From Tetrahymena elliotti 4EA (taxonomy: Eukaryota; Ciliophora; Oligohymenophorea; Hymenostomatida; Tetrahymenidae), in NCBI GenBank assembly GCA_000231825.2, contig JH720305.1:508748-572747 (forward strand): a DNA stretch of 64,000 bases, read 5' to 3'. The notes beneath the pieces are model-generated. The model did not search any database, was not told the DNA's origin, and saw only the letters and a program-made list of their open reading frames with translations. How positions within the stretch are numbered: position 1 is the stretch's first letter; each line of letters opens with the position of its first letter. A program made the translations under genes and the position numbers. Below are positions 39,027 to 52,200 of the stretch, one piece after another.

Positions 39027-40519
39027 TATGTTTTAGCCTTTCCCTAAAAAGATTTGAATATTTTAACTATCCACTTGAAATCTTGAATTCGTAGAATCAG
39101 AGGAAATTCTATCTATCAATCAATCAATATATTAAAACTAGTAAATATTTGTATATATACTTATCTAATTATCTATCTTTCAATTAATTGATTTTTAAAT
39201 TAAAGTTAACAAAATTAAATTTTTTGATTTATTGATCAATCAATCACTTAATTAATTAAGCTTAATTTGGCGAAATTTGGATATTAATTACCAAAAAAAA
39301 TATTTAGCTATTTAAAGCAGATAGAAATATAAAAACAAATGCTGGCAGACAAATCAAAAGATAGAGAGATACTTTTTTTTAAATAAATTTAAAAAATGAT
39401 TTGAAAATGTGTGCCAAATCTTAAATTTTATATCTAAAATAAATGTTGAACTTCTATTCAACAATAAGATAAAACAATTTTGTTTATATTCTCCAAAATT
39501 TTATTTATTAACCAATTTATATTTAAATATTTTTATCAAAATAAAACCTAAAATAAATTTTAAAATTAAAATCCTGGGTGGATTAAATTATTTTGGTATT
39601 TATTTTCACAGTTCAAAAAAATTTAAATAAACTTGATCCTAAATTTCAATTCTTGCTAATATAATAGTCAAATTAAATTGTTAATCAAACTGTTTTTCCC
39701 TAAAATATTTAAATCTACTGATAAATCTAAAACAAATAGGTGAAAATAATCAAACTGTTTTTCCCTAAAATATTTAAATCCACCGATAAATCTAAACCAA
39801 ATAGGTGAAAATCTTACAAAAATATTTGAGAATTGAAATGTTTAATTAATTTTATCAGAAAAATGAAATTCTCAACACAAATTATTTCAAAATTAAAATT
39901 GGTAAATATGTATATTGTCTTGCTAAATTTACATTTTTAATTTATTCTAATTATTTCAGAAAATTTACTTTAAAAATAAATTCATTTACTTCTACCAATA
40001 AAAAAAATGGCTTAAATTATTTAAACTTTAAATTCGTCACTGTAAAAGATATTAACAAATCTTATTTATAATTTTTTGTTCTTAATAAACATAGTTTCAT
40101 AATTTCTTTCATTAAATTTTATACTTACGAATTTCATTTCAAAAAACAAAAAAACAGATAAAGTGTTAGATATTTACAAAAGATTTTTAAAAACTTTTCA
40201 TTGAATAAATTTTAAGTTTAATTATTATTAAATAATGAAACGAATTCCAATACAACAACACAATTCTGCAGATTAAAATTGAAGATTTTACAATTTAAAA
40301 GAAAAGAAAATAATTAATTTCAATGAATTTCAGCTTTAATATTATAAATTGTTAAATTAAGTTTAATTGAGACATAAATACTATTATGATGATTGAATAA
40401 AATAAAGATAAGAATCTTTTAATAGAAAAATTAAGAATAAGTAATATAATATAAATTGATAATATAATAAAAATGAAAGTTAATGTTTGATTTAATTAAT
40501 TATGAGTAATTTATTTTAT
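39027..40519. other. Intergenic with a 65-bp tandem duplication
   Basis: AT-rich DNA upstream of the PHD gene. A 73-codon standard-code frame at 39409-39630 is Ile/Lys/Phe/Asn-rich and has no family features. The only clear structure is the tandem repeat listed separately. Confidence 0.55.
39683..39812. repeat. Two-copy 65-bp tandem repeat
   Basis: The unit beginning AATCAAACTGTTTTTCCC at 39683 recurs at 39748 with three substitutions by eye and no indels. The copies are adjacent, so this is a recent local duplication in noncoding DNA. Confidence 0.9.
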
Positions 40520-42682
40520 TCAATTTTGCTAAAATTAGGATAAAGTTAAAATTCTAGGAAGTTATGTAATTTAATTTGTGTTATTTTTTTCACCTTAGGT
40601 TTGTGAATTTTTTAGTTGCTAATGTTGTTCAAAATTATTACTGCTTTTATCTTCTTAATTTTATTTTAATTAATCATCTAAAAATTAATTTTCTAAGTTA
40701 AAATCATCATTATTTATGTCATTTTATGAGTGTATGTTGTCAATTTTCTTTTCTAGTTCATAAATGGAGTCAGAAATAGTTTATGATTTTAACTATTCAA
40801 GGTCTAATAAGTCCTACATTTTATATACATTTTCTTGACTTTTGTCAAAATTTCCTTTAGAGAGCTCATTTTCATCTTGGTAAATATTATTAATGACTTA
40901 AATTAAATCTTCTTCATTGCTACTTTAAGATTTTCTTTCTTACATGTTTCTATTATTAAATACTGGTTTGGGTACTTCCAAATTATTTTTACTATTTCTA
41001 GATTTACTTTGTTTGTTTTGTTACTCCTCTTTAATTTAGTTTTATAGAATTTACATTAGATTTTTAGATTTTATAGATCTTATTGAAGCTGACTCATTTT
41101 AATTAAGAAATCTCTAAGTATTATCTTGATTATCATGAGGAGTAATTGGATTTTCTAAATGAGGAGTTTGTAATGTTGATTACTGATTAGGAGTGTTTAA
41201 GCTTTCAACATCATCATCATCATTACTATTTAATTACATTCCATTCTTTTACTTATTTTATTGATTATTTGTACTATTTTATTCATAACTAACCTCATTT
41301 CTAAAATCATCTGCATCTACAATTCTTTTTATATTAATTTTATATGTGTCATCATTAGATGATCTCTGTTTATTTAATTTTCTATTTATCATAATTTCTT
41401 ATTCATAACCTTTTGGTGCTTCATTAAGGGATGAAGAAAATGTTGTATTTTTATTAAATATGTTATCAATTTATGAGTTTTCATTTTAAAATAAATTTTA
41501 TTCACTTTGCTGTTTTCTGCTTTTACTTTAAACTGCCATATCAAAATTCTTATTTGAAGAAACATTTTCATTATGTAGTGATTAAATTTTATTTCTTCCT
41601 AGATTACTTAATTGTGACAAATCGCTTTCTGAATGCATTTATCTGGAATATCTCTAATTACTTTAAGATCTTTTTTTAACATATACTTACTATCTTAGCT
41701 GTCTTAATATCTAATATAAATAATTGTCTGGGTTTTTCAACAAATCATCTTACTTACTTAACTACTATGATTAGTTTGTTTCCAATTTTTATAAATTAAA
41801 ATCATTATTATCAATTTAGCTAAAATTTTATTAATTAATTCTGTTAAAGCTTATAATTTATCCATCTCTATTAATTTATCTTTCTTAGTCTACAGCGAAA
41901 GGTTACTAATTAGTATTTGAATAAATTGAAGCATTCCCTCTTTATGATAATCTATTTCTCTTCTTTCTCATAAAATATTCCTTAGATACTCTTGTTCCTT
42001 AAATACTATGATTAATAGAATCAATATCATTTACATCTAGCTTTTTCTAAACAAATATTGGTTAATCTCTATTTTAATCAATTAAAAATATTGTATTTAT
42101 AGGAGGTAACACATGAGTAGGCTTTTGAATAGATTTGTCTAAATTATTTCTAGTGTTGTTATAATTTTACTCTGTCAAACTAGTTTAATTGGCATTATGA
42201 TTAAGTATAACATGTTAAGTTTAATTTTAATTTGTTTAATTAATTATTGTCCTATCATTTCTTTCAACATTGCTTTCACTTTCTTCTTCGCCACTCATAA
42301 CTTAGCTGCGTTTTCTATTTTTGCATACTGCATATATATAGCAAACTAACAAAACAACTACTATTACTCCTACAACTATAGAAATAATAATCTAAATCTA
42401 ATAGTCTTATGAGTTATTACAATCACTATAGCTTCCACACTATTGATTACTTGTGCAACAACCATATTAACATTGTGATGCATAACATTTTTTAGAATTG
42501 GAGCAATATTATCTTAATGTTTCATCTGTAATAGTCTAACAAGTACCTTAATTACAGCATTCGTTTGTTTTACAATCTGTTTATGACTTGCAAACTATTT
42601 ATTAGCTTTAAACAAACTTAAAGAAAACTAACTCTAAAAATATTAATGAAAAAATAATAAACTATTTATTATTTTATCTCAT
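40520..42682 (-). CDS. Cys-rich single-pass membrane protein with long Gln/Asn-rich tail
   Basis: One uninterrupted minus-strand frame, ATG 42682 to TGA 40520-40522, gives 720 residues with no intron. It starts with a signal peptide (FIIFSLIFLELVFFKFVQS). The extracellular part is only about 80 residues and has 13 cysteines with CC pairs (NECCNQGTC, YGCCTSNQQC), suggesting a small disulphide-bonded domain. One membrane helix follows (IIISIVVGVIVVVLLVCYIY), then a basic stop-transfer patch (CKNRKR). The remaining ~580 residues are a cytosolic tail rich in Gln, Asn, Ser and Asp with no recognisable enzyme domain and a coiled-coil-like acidic end. I do not recognise a family; the layout is that of a surface receptor or adhesion-like protein. 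The gene is certain; function unknown. Confidence 0.85.
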
Positions 42683-43289
42683 GTTTATTTTAGATATTCT
42701 AAGCTAAGCTTTTTAGTGATTTATATGAATATTCTTTATTTAATTATCTCTTGAATTTAATTAAAAGATTTAACAATAACTTATTGGCTTAATTCATATA
42801 ATATTTAGAAATATATTTATAAATTAATTTGCGATATTTATAAAAAAACAAATTTGTGGTGGATAATCTATAAATAGATCCCTATTTATTAAATGAAGCT
42901 TATATATCACATAATATGTAACATTAACAAACTAATTAAAACAAAAAGCTAAGTTAAAATATTAGCTTTAATTAAATAAATATAAGATACTGTTACTTGT
43001 TCTTTCTTCCTTATTAACAAATTGACATTTTTTTTATTCAATATTACAGCATTGTTTCATTAAAAATCTCTAACTAAACAAAATAAAAAAACAAAATATT
43101 ATTTTTACTTTAACATTTATATTTTAGCAATAATAATAATAATATTCATTGAAAATTTTAATTAATTTATTGACCTTTTTTATCATTTCTTTATTTATTC
43201 ATTAATTATTGTATTAATCAATAAGCCTAAATTTAATTTTCTAACTCTTTTTAAAAATTTATTTCATTACAAATAAATTTCAATTTATG
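42683..43289. other. Intergenic, nothing recognised
   Basis: AT-rich gap upstream of the Cys-rich membrane protein gene, with a short AAT/ATA run at about 43129-43145. Confidence 0.6.
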
Positions 43290-45311
43290 TCACATTGTGT
43301 GCTTAAAAAAGGTATCTCTATGCTTCTTATGTTTATCTTCTTCATCATCATCTTTCTCTTGCTTTTCCGTAATTTTACCTAACTAATTTTCATACTCCAT
43401 ATAATCACAATCGAAATCATCCTCATCATCTTAATACTAAAAGTCTTCTGGTAAAATCTAAGGGTTTTCTAATTTTAAAAATATTTCATTAAATTCTATT
43501 TTAATTATTTATACAACATGTATTTTATTATTTTATTTAATATTTAAAAATCTTCAATCAAATTCCAATTTTATAGATTGTAAAATATTTACCAAATATG
43601 ATATGAAGAAAGATTTTTTCAAAAATAAGGAATTAGAGTATATAAATAAAAATTAATGAATTTACTAATTGAATATAAGACTTCATTTTAATCATCAAAC
43701 TCTGGGTCTCCAAATAAAATAATCTTTGATTCATGAATGCTATGTTATTTATATTCCTGTTTAAATAAATTAAAAATACATAAGCACTTTATGACTGCAA
43801 TAATATGCTTACATCCATAATTTCGTGTATTGTATCCCATTACTACTTTACTTCTGGCATAAATTTTAAGCAGTCCTTGCATTTATTGTTGAATAATGTT
43901 GTATTTTTGCATTTGCAATAATCTGTAAACTTAACCTATATTTTATATTTGTTTATATTATTTCTTTTTCATTAAAATGTTTGATTTACTTCACAATAAA
44001 AATAATCTGGGAATCTCTAATCTTTTACTACTTTATCAGGATCTAGTTCTTTTAATTCAAATGTCAAGGTACTTTGATATTTATTGAATAAGATTAACAA
44101 ATAAGTTGTAATTAATTTTTTAATACTTATCTTCAGGAATGAATGCTGTGTTGAAAGCAAATCTAAACATGAAAATATTTTTAAACTTTCCGTTATGAAT
44201 AACTCTGATTAGAACATCTCCAATTACAACAAAAGGAGTAAGGATCTATAACTTGATAATATTTAATTCCTTATTTCCTAAATCTGAAAATTTTTTTTAT
44301 TCAGAATGACTCTTTTTGTCTGTGTAGATTAGCTATAATTTATTTTCCTTAACGTTATATATTTCTATGTATGGTCTACAAGAATGCTTTGAAAATATAG
44401 GTATTCCTACTAGAGTTAGGGAGGTTATATACTTTAAAACAGGAGTTATTGGAGGGCCTTTTATAATTTATTCAAAATATTTGACATATCTTTTTTGGCT
44501 TGGCTGAGTAACTCCACCTCCTACTTAGAACCTGTTTTTTTTAAAAATAAATCGTTAACTTCTTATAATTTTTAGAAAAGGATTTCTAACCTTTTCTTTG
44601 CATAGTATGTGAGAGCATCTTCAGCAGTTTAGAAACGACCAGAATAAATAAGATAACAACAAATAGCTGTTCCAGTTCTTCCTTTACCAGCTAAACAATG
44701 AACAAATACCACATTAGCTAGTTTATCTTTACATGGAAATAAAATTTGAGAATTTAATTAAAAGTTTTAATTTATTTACTTGACAAGAAATCATCAATGT
44801 GCTTGCACATCATAAATAATATGTTGATTGGTGGAGAGTGATGATCTTCCCATGGAAAATCTGAAACCTTTTTAATAAAGTAATAATTAATGGCATTATA
44901 ACAAATATTAACTTATAAATATCCTAAAACAATCTGTAAAAACCATTTAAATTTATTTATGTTTTTGATACAAATTATTTGAATTTATGGTAAAATGTTT
45001 ACCTATCCATTAAATTTCTCCTTTTAATAAGATCTTCCGCTCAAATTGTAAATATGAAAATCATTTCCATGACGCTCTTTAATAAATTAAACTACCTATT
45101 GGTAAAGATCATTGAAAAATTAAGTTTTTTTGCTTATTTTTGTGATAATTTTTTTTACATCTTTGATATTATTTCTAAATGTGATTTCTAGTCCTTCAGC
45201 TGGAAAAGACATCCCTATTATACGAGGACATATATAACTTAAATCTAAATTATATCCTGCATCTTTCATACGCTTTTTTTTACCAGAAACTATTTCTCTT
45301 ATATAATTCAT
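43290..45311 (-). CDS. PTEN: PTEN-like phosphoinositide 3-phosphatase
   Basis: The minus-strand ATG is at 45311 and TGA at 43290-43292, with several short introns. The N-terminus ([20 protein letters not shown], then [16 protein letters not shown]) follows human PTEN closely, including the basic PIP2-binding patch and the RNNI segment. The WPD-type loop is [10 protein letters not shown], keeping Asp and His. The catalytic P-loop is [10 protein letters not shown]: the nucleophilic Cys, second Lys and Arg are present, but the first Lys of HCKAGKGRTG is Leu. The TI loop reads [11 protein letters not shown] (Ile to Gln). The C2 domain follows with [17 protein letters not shown] and [20 protein letters not shown] Cys-containing insert (CKCKNTT, CKDC) sits in the C2 region. 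The tail is acidic then Lys/His-rich and ends KHTM, not the human PDZ motif. The known role is dephosphorylating PI(3,4,5)P3. Family is certain; specificity uncertain. Confidence 0.93.
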
Positions 45312-46211
45312 GCCTGTTTATTTGTTTTATGTAGATAATAGTTAGCTTAAAATAAACTTATTAGAACTGCTTAATTTTTTAATTTGAGTAAAACCAATAA
45401 TAATACAAAATAATTTATTAATTTTTTATCAATAAACTTTGATTGGATAATTTATTATCTTGTTCATTCTTTATCTCTCATTCTATCTATTGATCAATCA
45501 ATATCTAAATCATAAAATCTGAGGTATTTATAAGTTAGTAACAATATTATCTCAAATTAACTTTAAATTTATAAATTAATCTAATTCCTATTAAATACAT
45601 AAAAATTGTAATAAGAAAGTTTTTTCTTGGATATTTTTTAAATCAAAAAAGTAAAAACAAATTAATTATCTTATCATTAAACAAATAATTCAATAAATAA
45701 TTAATTATCTAAAATCATATAAAAACTTAGAAATGATCATATTCAGCCTTTATATTTATTGGATTGCTATTAACTTGAAAATTGATTGAAAAAATTTCTT
45801 AATTTAGCTTCAAAAATTAAGATTTCATCTTCAAATTAAATTTTTGGTTAATTTAAATCATTTTAATTTTTTTATTTCTAATTATTCTTTATAAAAATTT
45901 AAACATTTTATTTTATTATTTTTTAGTTGACTAAAAGATTAAAAAATGTTTGTGTACAATATTATGAAAAAAGAAATTATTTCAGTCAATATCTTTAATT
46001 TAAAATCTTAGTTTTGTAAAATTTGTTTTTGGATAGTGATTTATAATTCAAAGTGCTTTTTAAAAAATTTTCAAATATAGATAATAAATCTGAGAATGAT
46101 TAAAGTAAAAATTAATTTTTACATAAATATATTTTATCAAGAGAAAAATAAGGAATGAAATATAAACTTTAAAAATTTTGGGTAATTAAAAAAATAAATA
46201 ATTAGAGAAAT
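45312..46211. other. Intergenic, nothing recognised
   Basis: 0.9 kb of AT-rich DNA upstream of PTEN and downstream of the large GTPase gene. No coding frame was seen. Confidence 0.6.
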
Positions 46212-49200
46212 TCAATCATCAAGTAAGAGTGATAAAAATTTAAAAAAAAAGATTTTTATTTTTTTATACTCTTCATCTTCAGATTTTTCACCAGACTGAT
46301 CATTACTTTTTTCATCTTGATATTTCCATTATATTATGTATTTTTCATCAATTTCTTCTTGATTTTATGCAAGGTCTTTATACTCTTAAGATACATTTGC
46401 AACAAAATTTGCTAATCTTCTTTTATTGTTGTAGTTTTTAAACCAGTTAGCAGTCAAAGCATATCCCTATTTTAAAATTTAGGAGAAATTTTTATCATAA
46501 TTATCTTTTTTATCTAGAGAGAAGCAAGAAGACCAATTTGGGAATAGTTTTTAAGAAGCTTCAAACATATTCAGATACCTTTACAAATTTATCCTAAATG
46601 GTTCATCAATCGTATCATAACAAAATTTATCAACATAACTATCTAACTTAGTATAGCCATGAATACCTATAATTAAATGACGATCCTACACGCTATGATC
46701 ACCTGAATGTCCCAGCTCAAGATGGCATTTTTAACCACAAAAAGGACATCTCTCTTGGCATCCAATCATTTTTTGATAATGAAGTTTAAGCATTTCTTCC
46801 ATCTCATTTGCGAGTTCATCTTTAAATTGAAGTATTACTTTGTCACTATTTGAAGGATTTATTTCATCATATACTTTTCTCATACCTTAAATATATAATT
46901 ATTATACAGGAATTTGCTTTTTAATCTTTCTAATCTTGATTTTCTTTAATTTAGTTTATTTTTATTTATGTTCAACATTTTTTATTTGTTATTCAGAAGT
47001 CTTATCTTAATATTATTATTCATTTTCATTTCTATTTTTTTATTCTATTTGTAAGTCTTTCTTATCTCCTTAATTTAAATCAGATTCTCTTAATAACTCT
47101 AGTTTTATTGCTTAAAACTCATCAATTTTATTTTTTTCTTTATTTTCTGATTCTACTTGTTATTCTTGATTTCCTAAAAGACTATCTCCTAAATTTTTAT
47201 CAGATTCTTCTTAAACTTCTGTCTTTATTTCTTTAATTTCATCAACCTCATTTTTTTCCTTATTTTCAGATTCTATTTGTTCTTCTTATTTATCTTACGA
47301 TTGATTAACTAAAAGATTATCTCCTAAATTTTTGCCAGATTCTTCTTAAATTTCATCTGTTTCATTTTTTTCTTTATTTTCTGATTTTATGTGTTCATCT
47401 TTCTTATCTTATTCTAGATTTTCTATTTGATTATCTCCTAAAATTTTACCAGATACCTCTTTAATTTCAAAATTGTCAACAGCCTCATTTTTTTCTTTAT
47501 TTTCTGATTCAATATTTTCTTACTCTTTGTTATCTTATTCTTGATTATCTCCTAAATTTTTACCATTTTCTTCTGATACTTCTTACTTTATTTCTTGGAT
47601 CTAATCAATCTCTTTCTTTTCATGAGTAATATTTTCAGATTTTTTCTATTCTAAATCTTAGTCTTATTCAGTTTTTAAAGAAATATTCTAATCATTTTGC
47701 AAACAATTTCTTTTTGGTTCATCTTCTAAAAGTATTGAACGCTGCATTTAAGTTTCTTAGTTTGCTTTTTCTTGAACTTAAAATCCTTTTTACTCATCTT
47801 TTTAACTTTTATCTTCTTCTTAAATACTTGATTTCTTGTTATCCTCATCTTCTTGTACCAATCTATTATTTAACTATGCTTGATCTGTATTATTTTTGTT
47901 TGTGTCTAATACTTGTAAAATTTAATCTTTTTAATGTTTATCATAAGTAACAGATCCATCTATTTCCATTATAAAAGAAGAAATATTTGTATCCTTATTT
48001 TTATCTTAAATTGAAATGTTTGATTAGGAAGAAGTGAAAAAAGATATTTGTTCCATTTTTTATTTAAGCTTTTCTTCATCTTAATTAGATACTAGCTCTG
48101 TTTTGAAGTTAAGAGTGGTTTCATCATTTTCTTAAATTTATTGCTTTTCTTCTTCTTATTATTTATCTTCAGGTTCATTATTTTCGAGGTGATCCAATAT
48201 TAGTTTACCTTCATTTTTTATCTCTTAATTACAGCCTGTCTCAATCTCTACAGGTTCTTCTTCTTCTTCTTCATCTTCATCTGAATCTTGATTTTAATTT
48301 TCATCTTCTATTTCTTCCTCTTCTTCAATAAATTGTGGCTTATTTTATAAATTTTCTATAATGATTTCTTGACCTAGCTGGAGAGAATCATCTCCAAAGG
48401 AAACTAAATTCAATTGTTCTATGAGCTAGTCAAAATTAAAATCTGTGGTATTTATTAATAAAAGAATAGTTTTATTTAAATCATTGATAATATTTTGTAG
48501 CCCTAAATTAAATTCTGTTGTTTTATTATCGACTAATTCATTTGCTTTTAATTAAATTTAATCTCTTTTCATTTCATCAATAAATCTGTTGATGTTAACA
48601 GTGTATTTTAGAAAATTGTCTATTTTTATTTTTTACTCAGCAGAGTCATAAACAGAATTAAAGGCATTATTAATTGCTGTAGTGTAATCTGAAGTTAAGT
48701 CATCAACAATCTTATTCATTATTGGTTCCATATTAGATAATGACTTACTTATAAATGTTCTTACTATTTTATTTTAAATATTACGCATAGCCTCTACTCC
48801 TAATTCTACCCAATTTGTTGAAGTATCAGACATTTTCTTGATATATTGAATTTTTTAATCAACAATTTTTTAGAATTTTTCCATCTTTTTGGTTAACGAT
48901 TTTTTTTGTTAATTTTTTATCTATTCTTTCACATTTCTGTAAAGTATATAGAAAGTGTATTTTTAGAAATTTGTTTTATTTATGTGCTTACGTAATGATG
49001 GCTCAATTTAATCAAAAAATCTTCTACTGTACTCAAGCATCTATTAGAAAATATTTTTTACAATATCTTATTCATGAGGAGTTTAAATAAATTTAAATTG
49101 TATTAAACCTTTAAAGAATGTTTTTATTTATTAATTAAAATCTTCTTTTTGTTTTAACTCTAAGGATTTACTATCTTTTAAAAATTTTTTAGCATTTTGT

Positions 49201-52200
49201 TGATTTTCTTCAATGATATTTTTAATGATATAATTTAATTCCTAAAAATTTTGCTGTTCAATTTGAGATATTGAGAATTCTTAAATCAAATTTTGTAACT
49301 CTTCATCATAAAGTTTTGCATACTCATTTTTAAGTTATTCGAGTTATTGTCTCATTAATTCATCTGTAGTTTCAAATTTTTTTTAAAGATTTTATATCTT
49401 AAATTCATATTTATCTTAAATTTAATCAATCAATTTTTTCAATGTTTGTTCATTTTATTCAAAATTGATTTTATTTATTTCAAGTTATATTTATTTGTTA
49501 AAATCTTTCTCAAGAGTATCAATTTAAAATCCAAAGAAAGCTTTTTGGATTCTTTACTCAAAAATGTTTTATCTTACTTGCAAGTTAACTTTATTTCTAT
49601 GCTAAATCTTATTCAGTATAAAATTGAAATCTCTTGGACTTATTTGGTTTATTAGCTTATTATCATTATAATCCTTTTAAAGTTAAGTCTCTAGTTCTTA
49701 GTTCATTAATTAATTCTAAGTGACTATGAATTAATCGTATTCTTATTTAATTCTGTTATATGAAGAATCATCTTAAAAATTACTTGTTAAACTCTTTTTT
49801 AGCTCCTCTTCTTTCTATTCTAAAATTTGGATTTTTTATGCTTCTATTTTTTTCTGATAATCAACTGCAATCTCTTCTAACTTCTTTTTAGATTTATACT
49901 CTTCCATTGTGATGCATTTTAATAAATCATGACCATGTTCCATTAATCTTGTCCATATTTGTTCAGCTTTTTGATAAAAATCTTAAATTGATAGGTAACC
50001 TTTTGATCTTTATAAGACACTAACTATTGACTATCTCAGTTTTAAGACATCTTCTCCAAAACCTGTGTTAATATGTTTAAATCTAGATTAGTAATGGTTC
50101 AATTCAGAAAAGGCGCTTGGGAAAATAAATATATTCTCTCCTTTTAATTTGATCTAATTTTTATTTTATTATTTGGAACTCTAACTTTCAAAGATTCCAT
50201 TAACTTAAATCATCTCATTAATAATTTGTTTCTTTTTTATTTCTATGTTACCTCTGTCAAAGTAGTCTCTCAAAGCAATAAATATTTCAGGTACTGTATA
50301 ATTTTCATCCATATTATTGAATAATTTAATGACTTCTTCTGTTATATTCATCATTTCTTTCATTTTAGAGTTAGATTCATCTTTTATGTTAAAAACAATC
50401 ACATTTGATATTAAAAAGAGCAAGGTCATTACAGAATTGTCAAAAGATTAATCTCTGAAAATATTAGATAGCAATCCTTCAGTATCTATTACTATAAGGT
50501 TCATCCCTTACAAATTAATTTTTGTAAAATACATTCCTTTAGTACACCTTGCACTAGATGTCTCAAAGTTACATCTAAATAGATAGTTCATTAGAGTACT
50601 CTTTGCAGAAGACTAAGGACCTACAACAGACACAATTTTATAATCTTAGAGTTTAAATTTTAGATCAATCTCTTTGAAGAATTCCTCTAATATCTAGCTT
50701 CCGAATTTTCTAGTTTTATCAATAAACTAAATTGGTATTCCCCTCTCAAAACAAGAAATGTAGTATTTTAGAATTTATGATTTTAGATAGGCATTCTACT
50801 AAATTTGTTATTATTAATTTCTTTATGCATTTTCAGTAAATAAGCTTATTTCTCTAATAAAGCTTTCAATAGAGATATCATAATTGTCCTAAAGTATGAT
50901 TAATTAGTTTTTTTATTTATATAATTGCTCTAATTACTTTTAATCTTAGGACTAATTAAACTTAAATGTAATCTTTTCTAAATTTCTTATATCTTGATTC
51001 AAAGAATCTATTCTTTTGTTATTTTCTTCAACCAAAGGCTATTTCCAATCAGACAAGATTTTTGAGATAACAGCCTATTTAATGTGGTTATTCTAGGTAA
51101 TTTGTTCAAAGAAAAATAAAGTTATTTAGTTAAGCTGGTTGTATGACTCAAATTATTTTTTGAGTAATTGCAATTTTTCTCCTTTTTTAATAAAGTTTTC
51201 TGTTTCCTTGAAGTAATTTCTTGATAAATTATCAAATATCTTCTCTTAATAAAACAATTCAGAAAACATATTTGAATATGAGAACATAAATTAAATCAAC
51301 TTATGTTGTTCATTATCTCCAATATTTTTATTTTTTAATTGTTCTTTGATTTTTTACTAAATTATATTTTTATATTCAGTCACATTTGTTTGTAAATTTT
51401 GTAAACCGCTTTTCGAAATATAAAATTCCAATAATTCTTAACAAGATTCAATTATTTCTTATTTTTTCTCTTTTTTAAATATTTTCTGTGTCAAGTTAGA
51501 AAAAAGAGTGTGGTATTAACATTCTGAATCACTTTCTTCAGTAATGAGCAATTCATATTCAAATTTATGATATTCAAGATATTTTTAAAAATATTTCTAA
51601 AGTTAATTCCTATGTTTCTAAGCCTTGTGGATGATTAAAATTACAAAGTACTTTTAATCTAGTAAATTAATTATTTTTTACACTTCCTCAGAAGCACAAA
51701 ATTTGTTAGAGCACAAAATGAAATCCTTTTCAAAATTTAAATGCAATAAAATTACACTGGTGCAATTAATCAAATTCTTAAATAATTTGATAAATTGAAC
51801 ATCAAAAAGATCTAATTAGCTAGTGTCTATAAGCATAAAGTTATTTAGATTAGAGTTAGGAAATTGAGAATACAAATGAATAGTGCCTCTTTAGTTATAG
51901 CCATCTTTAAGATCTGAAATAATGTCTTTATTATTAGCTAAATAATTAAAGAATTCTTCTCTTTATTTTTTCTAAATTGTACTGCTCCAAATATTGAGGA
52001 CAAAGTGATTTTGAATTTAATCCATTAATGGATTAAAAGCACAGATTAAATTATTTTTATAAAATTAGTTTTCTTCATTTTCTTTTAATTTATAAAAAAT
52101 TGGAATTGACTAGTACTGCAAACTCAATATTTAGCCTAAATTGATTTTGTCTAGCAAATTTAATCTTTCAAAAACAAGAGCTAGAATATTGCTAATGTTT

